33,677 nt of DNA from the NCBI GenBank assembly GCA_016935555.1, contig JAFGQR010000056.1:1-33677 (forward strand), given 5' to 3'. Shown here piece by piece: positions 24,086-33,677 of the stretch. Made by a program: the position numbers and the translations under genes. Origin of the DNA: Verrucomicrobiota bacterium (GTDB lineage: Bacteria > Verrucomicrobiota > Verrucomicrobiia > Limisphaerales > JAFGQR01). The notes under the pieces are model-generated. The model worked only from the letters and a program-made list of their open reading frames with translations, was not told where the DNA came from and made no database searches. The stretch's first letter is position 1. Each line of letters opens with the position of its first letter.

Positions 24086-24363
24086 CGGGGGTGCATGTCG
24101 GTGCGGCGGTGGTTTTGCTGCTGACCATTCTGCTGGGGTTGGGGCACATGTTTCGCGAGGCCGGGCCGGCGGAGAGTCTGCTGGCGGCGTTGTTGTTTGG
24201 CAGCACGGGCGTTGCGCTGGTGCTGGTGCTGGGCAAGGGGCTGGGGATGAGCCGGGCGCTGGACGTCGCGCTTGTGTTCGCGTTGTTGGCCGCCGTGCTG
24301 GGGGTGGCGTTCGTGCTGCGCGGCTGGCCGGACGACGGCCCCGGGGAGGGCGGCGGGCCATGA
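24082..24363 (+). CDS. mrpF: Cation/H+ antiporter subunit MrpF/MnhF
   Basis: A 93-residue protein with three hydrophobic segments, the normal MrpF size and layout. The middle GPAESLLAALLFGSTGVALVLVLG and LDVALVFALLAAVLGVAFV segments match the family pattern (G.. ..D.Al..al....). It overlaps mrpE and mrpG by 4 nt on each side, so synthesis is stoichiometrically coupled. The Asp of the third segment (LDVAL) is the conserved acidic residue of the family. Confidence 0.9.
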   Translation: MTGVHVGAAVVLLLTILLGLGHMFREAGPAESLLAALLFGSTGVALVLVLGKGLGMSRALDVALVFALLAAVLGVAFVLRGWPDDGPGEGGGP

Positions 24364-24668
24364 TCATTCTGGATGGGCTTGCGGTCCTGCTGCTGGTTGG
24401 GGCGCTGTTCTTCTTCATCGCCGGCACGATGGGTTTGCTGCGGTTTCCGGATCTCTATTCGCGGCTGCATGCGCTGACGAAGGCCGACAACGTGGGGCTG
24501 GGCCTGACGGTTCTGGCGCTGATGTTGCGGGCCGGGAGCTGGCCGGAGGTGTTCAAGCTCGGGCTGCTTTGGCTGATGGTGCTTGCGGCCAGCGCCACGG
24601 CGTGCTTCCTGATCGGCAACGAAGCCCACCGGCGCGGCCTCAAACCGTGGACACGAGGGACGCCATGA
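24360..24668 (+). CDS. mrpG: Cation/H+ antiporter subunit MrpG/MnhG
   Basis: A 102-residue protein with three membrane segments. The family signature GTMGLLRFPDLYSRLHALTKADN is unmistakable (about residues 22-44). ATG 24360 overlaps the mrpF stop by 4 nt, and the stop overlaps the next gene by 4 nt. MrpG, with E and F, forms the cation-handling wing of Mrp-type complexes. Confidence 0.96.
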   Translation: MIILDGLAVLLLVGALFFFIAGTMGLLRFPDLYSRLHALTKADNVGLGLTVLALMLRAGSWPEVFKLGLLWLMVLAASATACFLIGNEAHRRGLKPWTRGTP

Positions 24669-24952
24669 TCCTGCGCATCTTCGACGGGTTGTTGCCGCTC
24701 GTCATCGTCGTCCTGGGATGGCGCGCGCTGAACGACCGGCACCTGTTCCGCGCGGTCATCGAGTTCATCGCGCTGGGCCTACTCATCGCCGTGGCGTGGG
24801 TCCGACTGCGCGCGCCCGACGTGGCGTTGGCCGAGGCCGCAGTGAGTTCCGGCCTCACAGGCGCCCTCATCCTGTCCGCACTGGTCCGGATGCGGCGGCG
24901 CGCGAGGACCGCCGACGCGGATGCCCCTCCGCGCGCGGAGGGGCTACCATGA
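24665..24952 (+). CDS. MbhD-like (DUF4040) antiporter subunit
   Basis: A 95-residue protein with three hydrophobic segments. VIEFIALGLLIAVAWVRLRAPDVALAEAAVSSGLTGALIL matches the MbhD/DUF4040 domain, which in canonical Mrp systems is fused into the C-terminal part of MrpA; here it is a separate gene as in Mbh-type operons. The ALAEAAVG-like acidic residue (E in LAEAAV) is the conserved one. The start overlaps mrpG by 4 nt and the stop overlaps the next gene by 4 nt. Confidence 0.9.
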   Translation: MILRIFDGLLPLVIVVLGWRALNDRHLFRAVIEFIALGLLIAVAWVRLRAPDVALAEAAVSSGLTGALILSALVRMRRRARTADADAPPRAEGLP

Positions 24953-25605
24953 CCCGGCGCGCCTGCATCGGCCTTTTGTCGCTCGGGCTGGCTGCCGGGC
25001 TGAGCTGGGCCGTGATGAGGCTGCCCGACGCGCCCGCGGGCCTGACGGCGGCAGCCCTGGCGCAGCTTCCCGAGAGCGGCGTGACGAACCCGGTGACTGC
25101 CGTGCTGCTGAACTACCGGGGCTACGACACGCTGCTGGAAGTGGGCGTGCTCCTGCTGGCCATGACCGGTGTCTGGTCGCTGCGCCGCGGCGAATGGCCC
25201 GCCGGCGACCTGCGTGACCGCCCCCTGCTGATGTCGCTGCTGCGTGTCCTGTTGCCCATGCTGGTGCTGGCGGCCGGTTACCTGCTCTGGATCGGCGCCT
25301 TTGCGCCCGGCGGCGCGTTCCAGGGCGGCGCCCTGCTCGGCGGCGCCCTCGTGCTGGCCCTGCTCGGCGGCCTCGCCAGGCGTCTCCTCCGACAGGAGCC
25401 GCTGCTCCGCGCCGGCCTCGCCTTGGGCGTCCTCGCGTTCGCCGCCGCCGGCGCCCTCGCCCTCGGACTCACGGGCCGACTGCTCCAATACCCGCGCGGC
25501 CACGGCGGCGCCTGGATCATGGGAATCGAGCTGGCCACCCTCATCTCCGTCGGACTGACCCTGGGCCTCTTGTATCTCGGAGGAAGACCGGAAAAGGACC
25601 CGTGA
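24949..25605 (+). CDS. mrpB: MbhE-MnhB fused antiporter subunit
   Basis: A 218-residue membrane protein. The N-terminal 75 residues contain VTNPVTAVLLNYRGYDTLLEVGVLLLAMTGV, the MbhE/MrpA-tail type segment (NxxxAVLLxxRxxDTLxE). The rest is MnhB: SLLRVLLPMLVLAAGYLLWIGAFAPGGAFQGGALLGGALVL, then the C-terminal GIELATLISVGLTLGLLYLGG. Two normally separate or MrpA-fused parts are thus joined in one polypeptide. The start overlaps the MbhD gene by 4 nt. A gap of 144 nt follows before mrpC, the only break in the overlap series. Confidence 0.9.
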   Translation: MTRRACIGLLSLGLAAGLSWAVMRLPDAPAGLTAAALAQLPESGVTNPVTAVLLNYRGYDTLLEVGVLLLAMTGVWSLRRGEWPAGDLRDRPLLMSLLRVLLPMLVLAAGYLLWIGAFAPGGAFQGGALLGGALVLALLGGLARRLLRQEPLLRAGLALGVLAFAAAGALALGLTGRLLQYPRGHGGAWIMGIELATLISVGLTLGLLYLGGRPEKDP

Positions 25606-25749
25606 ATTCCGAAGACGACGGCTCCCGCTTCCCGCCTCAACCCCCGCGGCGGCCACCCCGGACCCCGCGCGGCCTCCCGGTTCTCAGTTGCCGACTGCCC
25701 GGCTCCCCCGGGCCTTCGGCTCCCGGACCGCGCACGCCACCCCCGTGCC
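25606..25749 (+). other. 144-nt gap between mrpB and mrpC with a proline-rich open frame
   Basis: A GTG overlapping the mrpB stop (GTGA at 25602-25605) opens a 51-codon frame that ends at 25757, overlapping the mrpC start by 8 nt. It encodes NSEDDGSRFPPQPPRRPPRT and more Pro/Arg-rich residues. It has no recognisable domain and may be chance, but its 4-nt overlap matches the operon's pattern and mrpC lacks its own Shine-Dalgarno sequence. Confidence 0.3.
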
Positions 25750-26103
25750 ATGCCTGACGCCGGCCCCGAAATCTACCTGCTGGCCGGCGTGGCGCTTTTC
25801 GTGACCGGCGTTGATTCGCTGCTCGCCCAATCGCATCCGCTGCGCCGGATCATGGCCCTCAACGTCATGGGCAGCGGCGTGTTCCTGGTGTTCATCACCC
25901 TCGCAGCCCGGACGCCCGGCGCCGTCCCAGACCCCGTGCCGCACGCGATGGTGCTGACGGGCATCGTGGTGTCCGTGTGCGCCACCGGCCTGGCGCTGGC
26001 CCTGGCAGATCGACTCCCGCCGGCCACAGGCAAAACCAGGCTGGAGCACAGGCCCGACACGCCAAACAGTCCGCCGGACCGCCGCAAGGAGGAAGGCGAG
26101 TGA
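25750..26103 (+). CDS. mrpC: Cation/H+ antiporter subunit MrpC/MnhC (NuoK-like)
   Basis: A 117-residue NuoK homologue with three membrane segments: IYLLAGVALFVTGVDSLLAQ, then ALNVMGSGVFLVFITLA with the conserved N/G pattern, and DPVPHAMVLTGIVVSVCATGLALALADR, which holds the family signature DP.P.AlvLT.IVvs. The last 25 residues are hydrophilic and Pro/Arg/Glu-rich. Its stop overlaps the mrpD GTG start by 4 nt. It links the B subunit to the antiporter-like subunits. Confidence 0.95.
   Translation: MPDAGPEIYLLAGVALFVTGVDSLLAQSHPLRRIMALNVMGSGVFLVFITLAARTPGAVPDPVPHAMVLTGIVVSVCATGLALALADRLPPATGKTRLEHRPDTPNSPPDRRKEEGE
26086..26092 (+). promoter_or_regulatory. Strong Shine-Dalgarno for mrpD
   Basis: AAGGAGG lies 7 nt before the GTG at 26100, inside the end of mrpC. 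It decides the mrpD start at a GTG overlapping the mrpC stop (GTGA). It is the strongest ribosome-binding site I see in the window, where most genes have little or none. Confidence 0.85.
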
Positions 26104-27944
26104 CGTTTCCCCGGACCGGCGCGCTGCTGATTCTCATGCCGCTCGCGGCGGCAGCGCTGGCATTCGCATGGCCCGGACACGGCCGCGCGCTGGCGCGGAT
26201 CTCGGCGGCCGCCATGACGGCCGCCCTCGCAGCCCTCACGCGCGAGATCATGGCACACGGCGTCCAGATGCATCGCGTGGGCGGCTGGGGCGCGCCGCTG
26301 GGCATTGAGCTGCGCGCCGACGGCCTGGGGGTGTTCATGCTGATCATCGCGGCGCTCATCGGGGTGGCGGTGACCCTGTATTCCCCTTCGTACTTTGCGA
26401 GCCGCCAGCCGGAATCCGCCCCCGCCAAACACAACGATTCCAGGCAAAACACCCCCTCACGCCAAGCCGCACCCCCCACGGCAAAGAGCCGCGACGAAGA
26501 CGGGCAGCCGCACCGCACGCGCTATTTCTGGCCGTTGTTCCTTTTCCTCTGGACCGCCCTGAACGCGCTGTTTTTGTCTGCGGACATTTTCAATCTCTAC
26601 GTCGCGCTTGAGCTGCTCGGGTTTGGCGCCGTGACGCTGGTGGCGCTGGCCGGCGGGCACGAGGCGCTGACCGCAGCGATGCGCTATTTGTGGGTCAGTC
26701 TGGCGGCGTCGCTGTTTTATCTGCTCGGCGTGGCGCTTGTGTATGGGCGGTGCGCCACGGTGGATCTGCCGTCGCTCGCCTCGAAGGCGCAGCCCGGCCC
26801 GGCGCTGTGGGTTGCCCTGGCGTTGATGACAGGCGGCTTGGCCGCCAAGGCGGCCCTGTTCCCCATGCACTTCTGGCTGCCGCCGGCACATGCCAACGCA
26901 CCCGCGCCCGTCAGCGCGCTCCTGTCGGCGCTGGTCGTGAAAGGGCCGGTTTACATCCTGCTGCGGCTGTGGTTCGAGGCGTTCCATGGACTGATCACGC
27001 CCGCCGCGACGCACGCCCTCGGCGCGCTGGGCGCGGCGGCCATTCTTTGGGGATCGGTCCGGGCGCTGGTCCAGCCGCGTCTCAAGCTGCTGGTCGCCTA
27101 CTCCACAGTCGCGCAGCTCGGATACGTGTTCCTGCTCTTCCCCCTGGCCGCCTCGCCCGAGAGCGGCCTCGCGGCCTGGAGCGGCGGCCTGATGTTCCTC
27201 GGCGCGCACGCGTGCGCCAAGACGGCGATTTTTCTGACGGCGGGCAACATCCTGCACGCCGCCGGCCATGACCGCATCCGGGATCTGGACGGCATCACGC
27301 ATGCGCTGCCGATTTCCGCGTTTGCGTTCGGATTGGCGGGGTTGAGCCTGGTGGGGCTGCCGCCCAGCAGCGGGTTTGCGGGCAAATGGATGCTCCTGAG
27401 CGCCAGCCTGGCCCAGGGACAGTGGTGGTGGATCGCCGTCATCCTGGCGGGCAGTCTGCTCGCCGCCGCCTATGTCCTGCGCGTGCTCACCCATGCCTTC
27501 ACCCGCGTCCCAAACCCCCTCACGCCAAAGCCCGTGCCGCCCGTGATGGAGTGGACCGCCCTCGCCCTGGCCGTGGCGGCCGTGGGACTGGGTTTCGCCG
27601 CCCACGGCGCGGCTGAACTGCTGCAGGTCGGCGCACCCAACGCCGTGGCAAGCCGGGACAACAATGGCCCCCCAGCCAAGCCCGCTTCCGCACAACCCCA
27701 GCCCCAGACCCCACCCGAAATCCGCCGCCTGGACTCCTGCCCCGAAAGCACGCTGCCCGGAGCCGCCCGGCCCCCACATGAACCCTCCCCGCCGGACAGG
27801 ACAGCGCACCCCGGCGCCGCGCAACGGACGCCCGGCCCCAAAGGCGGCCACGAACTGTCGGAGGCCGGAGTGCAGCCGCGCCGGGCGGCAATCTGTCTAG
27901 CCCGGCAGGCGCGACGCCGATCCGCCGGGGGATGGTCGGCGTGA
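26100..27944 (+). CDS. mrpD: Antiporter subunit MrpD (NuoN/NuoM-like) with proline-rich insert and tail
   Basis: A 614-residue proton-conducting subunit, about 100 longer than typical MrpD. Key features are present: NLYVALELLGF (channel Glu), LAAKAALFPMHFWLPPAHAN followed by APAPVSALLSALVVK (conserved Lys/His/Lys), and AHACAKTAIFLTAGNILH. The start is GTG 26100 with a strong Shine-Dalgarno. Two anomalies stand out. A hydrophilic insert of about 40 residues (101-140, rich in Pro, Ser, Arg) lies in the loop before RYFWPLFLFLWTALNALFLS. A tail of about 100 residues (515-614), very rich in Pro and Ala, follows the last membrane helix (LGFAAHGAAELLQ). The tail ends in the next gene's start (GTGA). 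CCCCCTCACGCCAA occurs in the insert (26452-26465) and again in a loop (27515-27528). Confidence 0.92.
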   Translation: MTFPRTGALLILMPLAAAALAFAWPGHGRALARISAAAMTAALAALTREIMAHGVQMHRVGGWGAPLGIELRADGLGVFMLIIAALIGVAVTLYSPSYFASRQPESAPAKHNDSRQNTPSRQAAPPTAKSRDEDGQPHRTRYFWPLFLFLWTALNALFLSADIFNLYVALELLGFGAVTLVALAGGHEALTAAMRYLWVSLAASLFYLLGVALVYGRCATVDLPSLASKAQPGPALWVALALMTGGLAAKAALFPMHFWLPPAHANAPAPVSALLSALVVKGPVYILLRLWFEAFHGLITPAATHALGALGAAAILWGSVRALVQPRLKLLVAYSTVAQLGYVFLLFPLAASPESGLAAWSGGLMFLGAHACAKTAIFLTAGNILHAAGHDRIRDLDGITHALPISAFAFGLAGLSLVGLPPSSGFAGKWMLLSASLAQGQWWWIAVILAGSLLAAAYVLRVLTHAFTRVPNPLTPKPVPPVMEWTALALAVAAVGLGFAAHGAAELLQVGAPNAVASRDNNGPPAKPASAQPQPQTPPEIRRLDSCPESTLPGAARPPHEPSPPDRTAHPGAAQRTPGPKGGHELSEAGVQPRRAAICLARQARRRSAGGWSA

Positions 27945-29437
27945 ACGCTCATCAGGTCATCCTTCCGGGCATTCTGCTGAGTTCGTTCCTGACGGGCGTG
28001 ATCATCTTCTTCCTGAAGGAGGAAAAGCACCGGCTGCGCACCTGGCTGAACCTGCTGGGGGCAGGGTTGAAGCTGGTCCTGGTGGCGGCGCTCCTGGCAG
28101 GCATTTTCCAGGGACAGCACTATTCGCTGACGATGGATTTCTTGCCGGGCATCCCGTTCGCGCTGGGGGCGGACGCCAATTCCGTGCTGTTCGTCACGCT
28201 TTCCACAGTGCTGTGGTTCTGGACCACGCTCTACGCGGTGGGCTACCTCGAGGACTCCCCGCACCGAAGCCGGTTTTTCGGCTTCTTCAGCCTGTGCGTC
28301 ACCGCCACGACCGGCATCGCGCTGTCGGCAAATCTCGTCACCTTTCTCGTGTTTTACGAGCTGCTCACCGTGTCGACCTACCCGCTGGTGGTGCATCGCG
28401 GGACGCGCGAGGCGATGCGGGGCGGGAGGATGTACCTGGCGTATACGCTGGCCGGCGGGACGGTGCTGCTGCTGGCGGTGGTTTGGTTTTGCCACCTGGC
28501 CGGCCCGGTGGGATTCAAGGAGCGCGGCGTGATCGAAGTGCTAATGGTTTCGCACCGCGGGCAACTGCAAATGCTCTTTGTGCTGTTCATGGCGGGCATC
28601 GGGGTGAAGGCCGCCATCGTGCCGCTCCATGGCTGGCTGCCGAAAGCCATGGTCGCCCCCGCGCCCGTCAGCGCGCTCCTGCACGCGGTGGCCGTCGTCA
28701 AGGCGGGCGCGTTCGGCATCGTGCGCGTCGTGTACGACGTGTATGGCGTGGAAAACGCCGCCCGGCTGGGCGTGCTCCAACCGCTGGCCGTCGCGGCCGC
28801 GGTCACGATCCTGTACGGCTCGACGCGGGCCCTGTTCCAGGACGAGCTGAAGAAGCGGCTGGCCTTTTCGACGGTCAGCCAGGTGTCCTACATCGTGCTG
28901 GGCGCGGCCATCATCGGTCCGCTGGCAACCCTCGGCGGCCTGGTGCACCTCGTGCATCAGGGCCTCATGAAAATCACCCTCTTCTTCGGCGCCGGGAACT
29001 ACGCCGAAACCCTGGGCGTTCACCGCGTCAGCGAAATGAACGGCGTGGGCCGCCGGATGCCCCTCACGACGGCGGCATTCAGCGTGGCGGCGCTGGGCAT
29101 GATCGGCGTGCCCCCCCTCGCAGGCGCCATCACCAAGTCCTACCTGAACCAAGGCGCCGCCGCCGCCGGCGAGCATTGGGTCGGACTGGTGCTGACCGCC
29201 AGCAGCCTGCTCAACGCGGCCTATTTCCTCCCCATCCTCTACCGCGCCTGGTTGCTGAGCCCGCCGAAGAACTGGCCGCACCCACATCATTTCGGCCCGT
29301 GGGAAACCCACTGGATGCTGCTGGCCGCGCCGCTGGTCACAGCCGCGCTGGTCATCTGGGCCGGCGTGTTTGCGGACTCGTCCTTCAGCCCGCTCGCCTG
29401 GGTGAAACTGATTGTAGCCCGCGAATACGGGCCTTGA
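27941..29437 (+). CDS. Second proton-conducting antiporter subunit (NuoM/MrpD/MbhH-like)
   Basis: A 498-residue polytopic protein homologous to NuoM/NuoN/MrpD. GTG 27941 is preferred to ATG 27932 because it continues the 4-nt overlap pattern and has GGGGGA at a proper 8-nt distance, while the ATG is too close to it. Channel elements are intact: FLVFYELLTVSTYPLV (Glu), GVKAAIVPLHGWLPKAMVAP and VSALLHAVAVVKAGAFGI (Lys-His-Lys), and LVHLVHQGLMKITLFFGAGN. With no MrpA gene in the operon, this second antiporter-like subunit probably fills the MrpA-N position. It is the last gene of the overlapping series; 197 nt separate it from the ATPase. Confidence 0.92.
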   Translation: MNAHQVILPGILLSSFLTGVIIFFLKEEKHRLRTWLNLLGAGLKLVLVAALLAGIFQGQHYSLTMDFLPGIPFALGADANSVLFVTLSTVLWFWTTLYAVGYLEDSPHRSRFFGFFSLCVTATTGIALSANLVTFLVFYELLTVSTYPLVVHRGTREAMRGGRMYLAYTLAGGTVLLLAVVWFCHLAGPVGFKERGVIEVLMVSHRGQLQMLFVLFMAGIGVKAAIVPLHGWLPKAMVAPAPVSALLHAVAVVKAGAFGIVRVVYDVYGVENAARLGVLQPLAVAAAVTILYGSTRALFQDELKKRLAFSTVSQVSYIVLGAAIIGPLATLGGLVHLVHQGLMKITLFFGAGNYAETLGVHRVSEMNGVGRRMPLTTAAFSVAALGMIGVPPLAGAITKSYLNQGAAAAGEHWVGLVLTASSLLNAAYFLPILYRAWLLSPPKNWPHPHHFGPWETHWMLLAAPLVTAALVIWAGVFADSSFSPLAWVKLIVAREYGP

Positions 29438-29444
29438 GCGAGCC

Positions 29445-29615
29445 ATGGCCACCCGCCGCTGGCGTCGTTCGCTCCTGCCGGAGTTTGGCTGGCCGCGCAC
29501 ATGCCGCCGCGGAACCGCGCTCGCCGCCGACCACCGCCGGATGCAGCGCCCGGCCCTCCGGGGAGTTCTCCTGATTGGACTCCTGGCCGCGTTGCTGGCA
29601 ACCTCGCGGCGCTGA
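29445..29615 (+). CDS. Possible small membrane protein between antiporter operon and ATPase
   Basis: A 56-codon frame starting at ATG 29445 (MATRRWRRSLLPEFGWPRT) ends with a hydrophobic stretch GVLLIGLLAALLA and RR. It begins 8 nt after the antiporter stop and ends 20 nt before the ATPase start. The profile (basic N-terminus, one C-terminal hydrophobic segment) suits a small membrane protein, but no homology was recognised and the ribosome-binding site is weak. A shorter start at ATG 29541 would leave only the hydrophobic part. Confidence 0.25.
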   Translation: MATRRWRRSLLPEFGWPRTCRRGTALAADHRRMQRPALRGVLLIGLLAALLATSRR

Positions 29616-29634
29616 ACTGTCAACCACGCGCACC

Positions 29635-32443
<2,809 letters not shown>

Positions 32444-32445
<2 letters not shown>

Positions 32446-32530
32446 AGTTCTTGACCCGTGAAAGACGTTGCTCGCAGATCAAGTTTGTGCGCTGCAAGGC
32501 GCAAGATGCGGGGCGCTCGTCAAGAACTCT
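32444..32530. repeat. MITE-like 87-nt element with 12-bp terminal inverted repeats
   Basis: AGAGTTCTTGAC (32444-32455) is exactly inverted as GTCAAGAACTCT (32519-32530). The 63-nt interior includes a partly self-complementary core (GTGCGCTGCAAGGCGCAAG). The left arm overlaps the last two bases of the ATPase stop codon. No target-site duplication is evident. It could be a miniature mobile element, a 3'-UTR structure or a terminator-like fold. Confidence 0.5.
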
Positions 32531-32666
32531 GTTCCGCCGCTGCGCGGCGGTTCCTGAACAAGACCTTTTTGGGGAAAACCGCCAAGCGGTTTTCCAGAGC
32601 CAGGCGCCGTTGCTTTCGGGCCGCTCGCCACCCCGCCTCCGCCGCGCCCCCGTCCGTAATGCCACC
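32531..32666 (+). other. Hairpin-rich leader of the SDR39U1-like gene
   Basis: Two further perfect hairpins follow the 87-nt element: CCGCCGC-TGC-GCGGCGG (32534-32550) and GGAAAACCGC-CAA-GCGGTTTTCC (32573-32595). With the upstream inverted repeat they make three stacked structures in the 221-nt gap. No T-run marks a classical terminator. No open frame here is supported. Confidence 0.45.
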
Positions 32667-33566
32667 ATGAACATCCTGATCACCGGATCCACAGGACTCG
32701 TCGGTGCCGCGCTCGGAGCGCGGGTGGCGGCCAGCGGACATCGCGTGGTGCCGCTCCGGCGGCGTGCCGGGGGCGATCCCTCGGAAGCCACCTGGAATCC
32801 CGAAGCAGGACGCCTGCACCTCCCAACCTCCCCGCCCCTCGACGCCGTGGTCCACCTCGCCGGCGAAACCATCGCCCAACGCTGGACCGCCGCCGCCAAA
32901 ACGCGCATCCGCACCAGCCGCGTGGACGCAACACGCCTGCTCAGCCAGGCGTTGGCAGACCTGACCTCGCCGCCGCGCGTGATCGTTGGCGCGTCTGCGA
33001 CCGGGTTCTATGGGGACCGGGGCGACGAGGTGCTTGACGAACAGAGCGGCCCCGGCAGGGGGTTTCTCGCAGAGGTCTGCCAGGCCTGGGAAGCCGCGGC
33101 GGACCCGGCCCGGCAGCGCGGCATTCGCGTGGTCCACCTGCGCCTGGGAATCGTCCTCGCGGCGCACGGCGGCGCGCTGCCCAGGATGCTTCCCCCCTTC
33201 CGCCTTGGCCTGGGCGGACGACTGGGCAGCGGACGCCAATACTGGAGCTGGATCGCCCTCGAAGACGTCCTGGACGTCGTCGAGTGGGCGCTGCGCGACG
33301 ACAACGCGCGCGGAGTCCTCAACGCCGTCGCGCCCGAAACCGCCACGAACGCCGACTGGACAACCGCTCTGGCGCGAGCCCTGCGACGCCCCGCCTTTCT
33401 GCCCGTGCCCGCATTCGTGGTCCGCGGCGTGTTGGGCGAGATGGGCCGCGAAGCATTGCTTGCCAGCGCCCGGGTGCGCCCCGCCCGGCTTCTCGACGCA
33501 GGCTTTGCGTTCCGCTTCCCGGCGCTTGCCCCGGCTCTGAATCACCTGTTGCGGCGCGGACGCTAA
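32667..33566 (+). CDS. TIGR01777-type NAD-dependent epimerase (SDR39U1/YfcH family)
   Basis: A 299-residue extended short-chain dehydrogenase-like protein. The N-terminal Rossmann site is MNILITGSTGLVGAAL. The family signature VVHLAGETIAQRWTAAAKTRIRTSR follows at about residues 62-86, then SATGFYGDRGDEVLDE (Tyr position) and VVHLRLGIVLAAHGGALPRMLPPF. The C-terminal part (about 245-299) matches the DUF1731 tail, LPVPAFVVRGVLGEMGREALLASARVRP. ATG 32667 is chosen because the frame above it is Arg/Pro-rich noncoding sequence. The physiological substrate of this family is unknown. Its downstream side carries a tandem repeat. Confidence 0.94.
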   Translation: MNILITGSTGLVGAALGARVAASGHRVVPLRRRAGGDPSEATWNPEAGRLHLPTSPPLDAVVHLAGETIAQRWTAAAKTRIRTSRVDATRLLSQALADLTSPPRVIVGASATGFYGDRGDEVLDEQSGPGRGFLAEVCQAWEAAADPARQRGIRVVHLRLGIVLAAHGGALPRMLPPFRLGLGGRLGSGRQYWSWIALEDVLDVVEWALRDDNARGVLNAVAPETATNADWTTALARALRRPAFLPVPAFVVRGVLGEMGREALLASARVRPARLLDAGFAFRFPALAPALNHLLRRGR

Positions 33567-33591
33567 CCCTAGCGAGCCCCCATCCCCGCCG

Positions 33592-33677
33592 CGTTGAGCG
33601 TTGAACGTTGAGCGTTGAACGTTGAGCGTTGAACGTTGAGCGTTGAACGTTGAGCGTTGAACGTTGAGCGTTGAACG
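33592..33677. repeat. Heptamer tandem repeat (CGTTGAG/CGTTGAA), truncated by right edge
   Basis: The alternating heptamers CGTTGAG and CGTTGAA form a 14-bp unit repeated exactly six times (33592-33675), plus two bases, with no mismatch. It begins 25 bp after the epimerase stop and continues beyond the window. The pattern resembles short tandemly repeated heptamers of intergenic DNA in cyanobacteria and some other bacteria. Confidence 0.95.

Noticed and set aside
33592..33677. CRISPR array at the right edge
   Set aside because: Units are contiguous 7/14-bp repeats without unique spacers, and no cas gene is nearby.

Overview
This GC-rich window looks like chromosomal DNA from a free-living Gram-negative bacterium of the Planctomycetota-Verrucomicrobiota-Chlamydiota group. 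Verrucomicrobiota (Limisphaerales/Pedosphaera-like) is my best guess. The basis is protein style: large exported beta-helix and PQQ-propeller proteins, an Obg variant with an insert, a Phenol_MetA_deg-type outer-membrane protein and a Tat-lipoprotein sugar isomerase. I recognised these from memory and could not search a database. I see no rRNA, tRNA, CRISPR array, transposase, integrase or phage gene.

Layout. (1) 1-1873: a possible divergent partial gene, then a corrinoid protein and a homocysteine S-methyltransferase, together resembling a split methionine synthase or methyl-transfer module. (2) 1905-5088, minus strand: rplU-rpmA, an intrinsic terminator, obgE with an unusual insert, then a secreted BNR/sialidase-like protein. 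A perfect 15-bp-arm palindrome follows obgE. (3) 5284-7122: an outer-membrane channel-like protein and, 3 nt later, a Tat/lipoprotein xylose-isomerase-like TIM barrel. (4) 7217-15102: an exopolysaccharide/O-antigen-type locus with a GT61, two FkbM-GT4 pairs that face each other and overlap tail to tail, an O-antigen-ligase-like membrane protein and a GT2. (5) 15251-22876, minus strand: a 1186-residue exported beta-helix protein with cell-surface domains, and a 1283-residue exported PQQ-like propeller with an embedded SAM-methyltransferase domain. (6) 22877-23548: a long noncoding stretch with an intrinsic terminator and a possible small RNA. (7) 23549-29437: a seven-gene-plus Mrp/Mbh-type cation/proton antiporter operon with six 4-nt start/stop overlaps, followed by a CtpF-like P-type cation ATPase (29635-32445). 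(8) 32446-33677: a structured intergenic region with a MITE-like inverted-repeat element, an SDR39U1/YfcH-type epimerase, and a heptamer tandem repeat that runs off the right edge.

The most unusual points are four. The exported propeller carries a methyltransferase-like domain where SAM is not expected. The antiporter operon follows Mbh gene order without hydrogenase genes. In-frame proline/alanine-rich inserts recur in otherwise conserved proteins (ObgE, MrpD, P-type ATPase). The polysaccharide locus contains mirrored FkbM-GT4 pairs.
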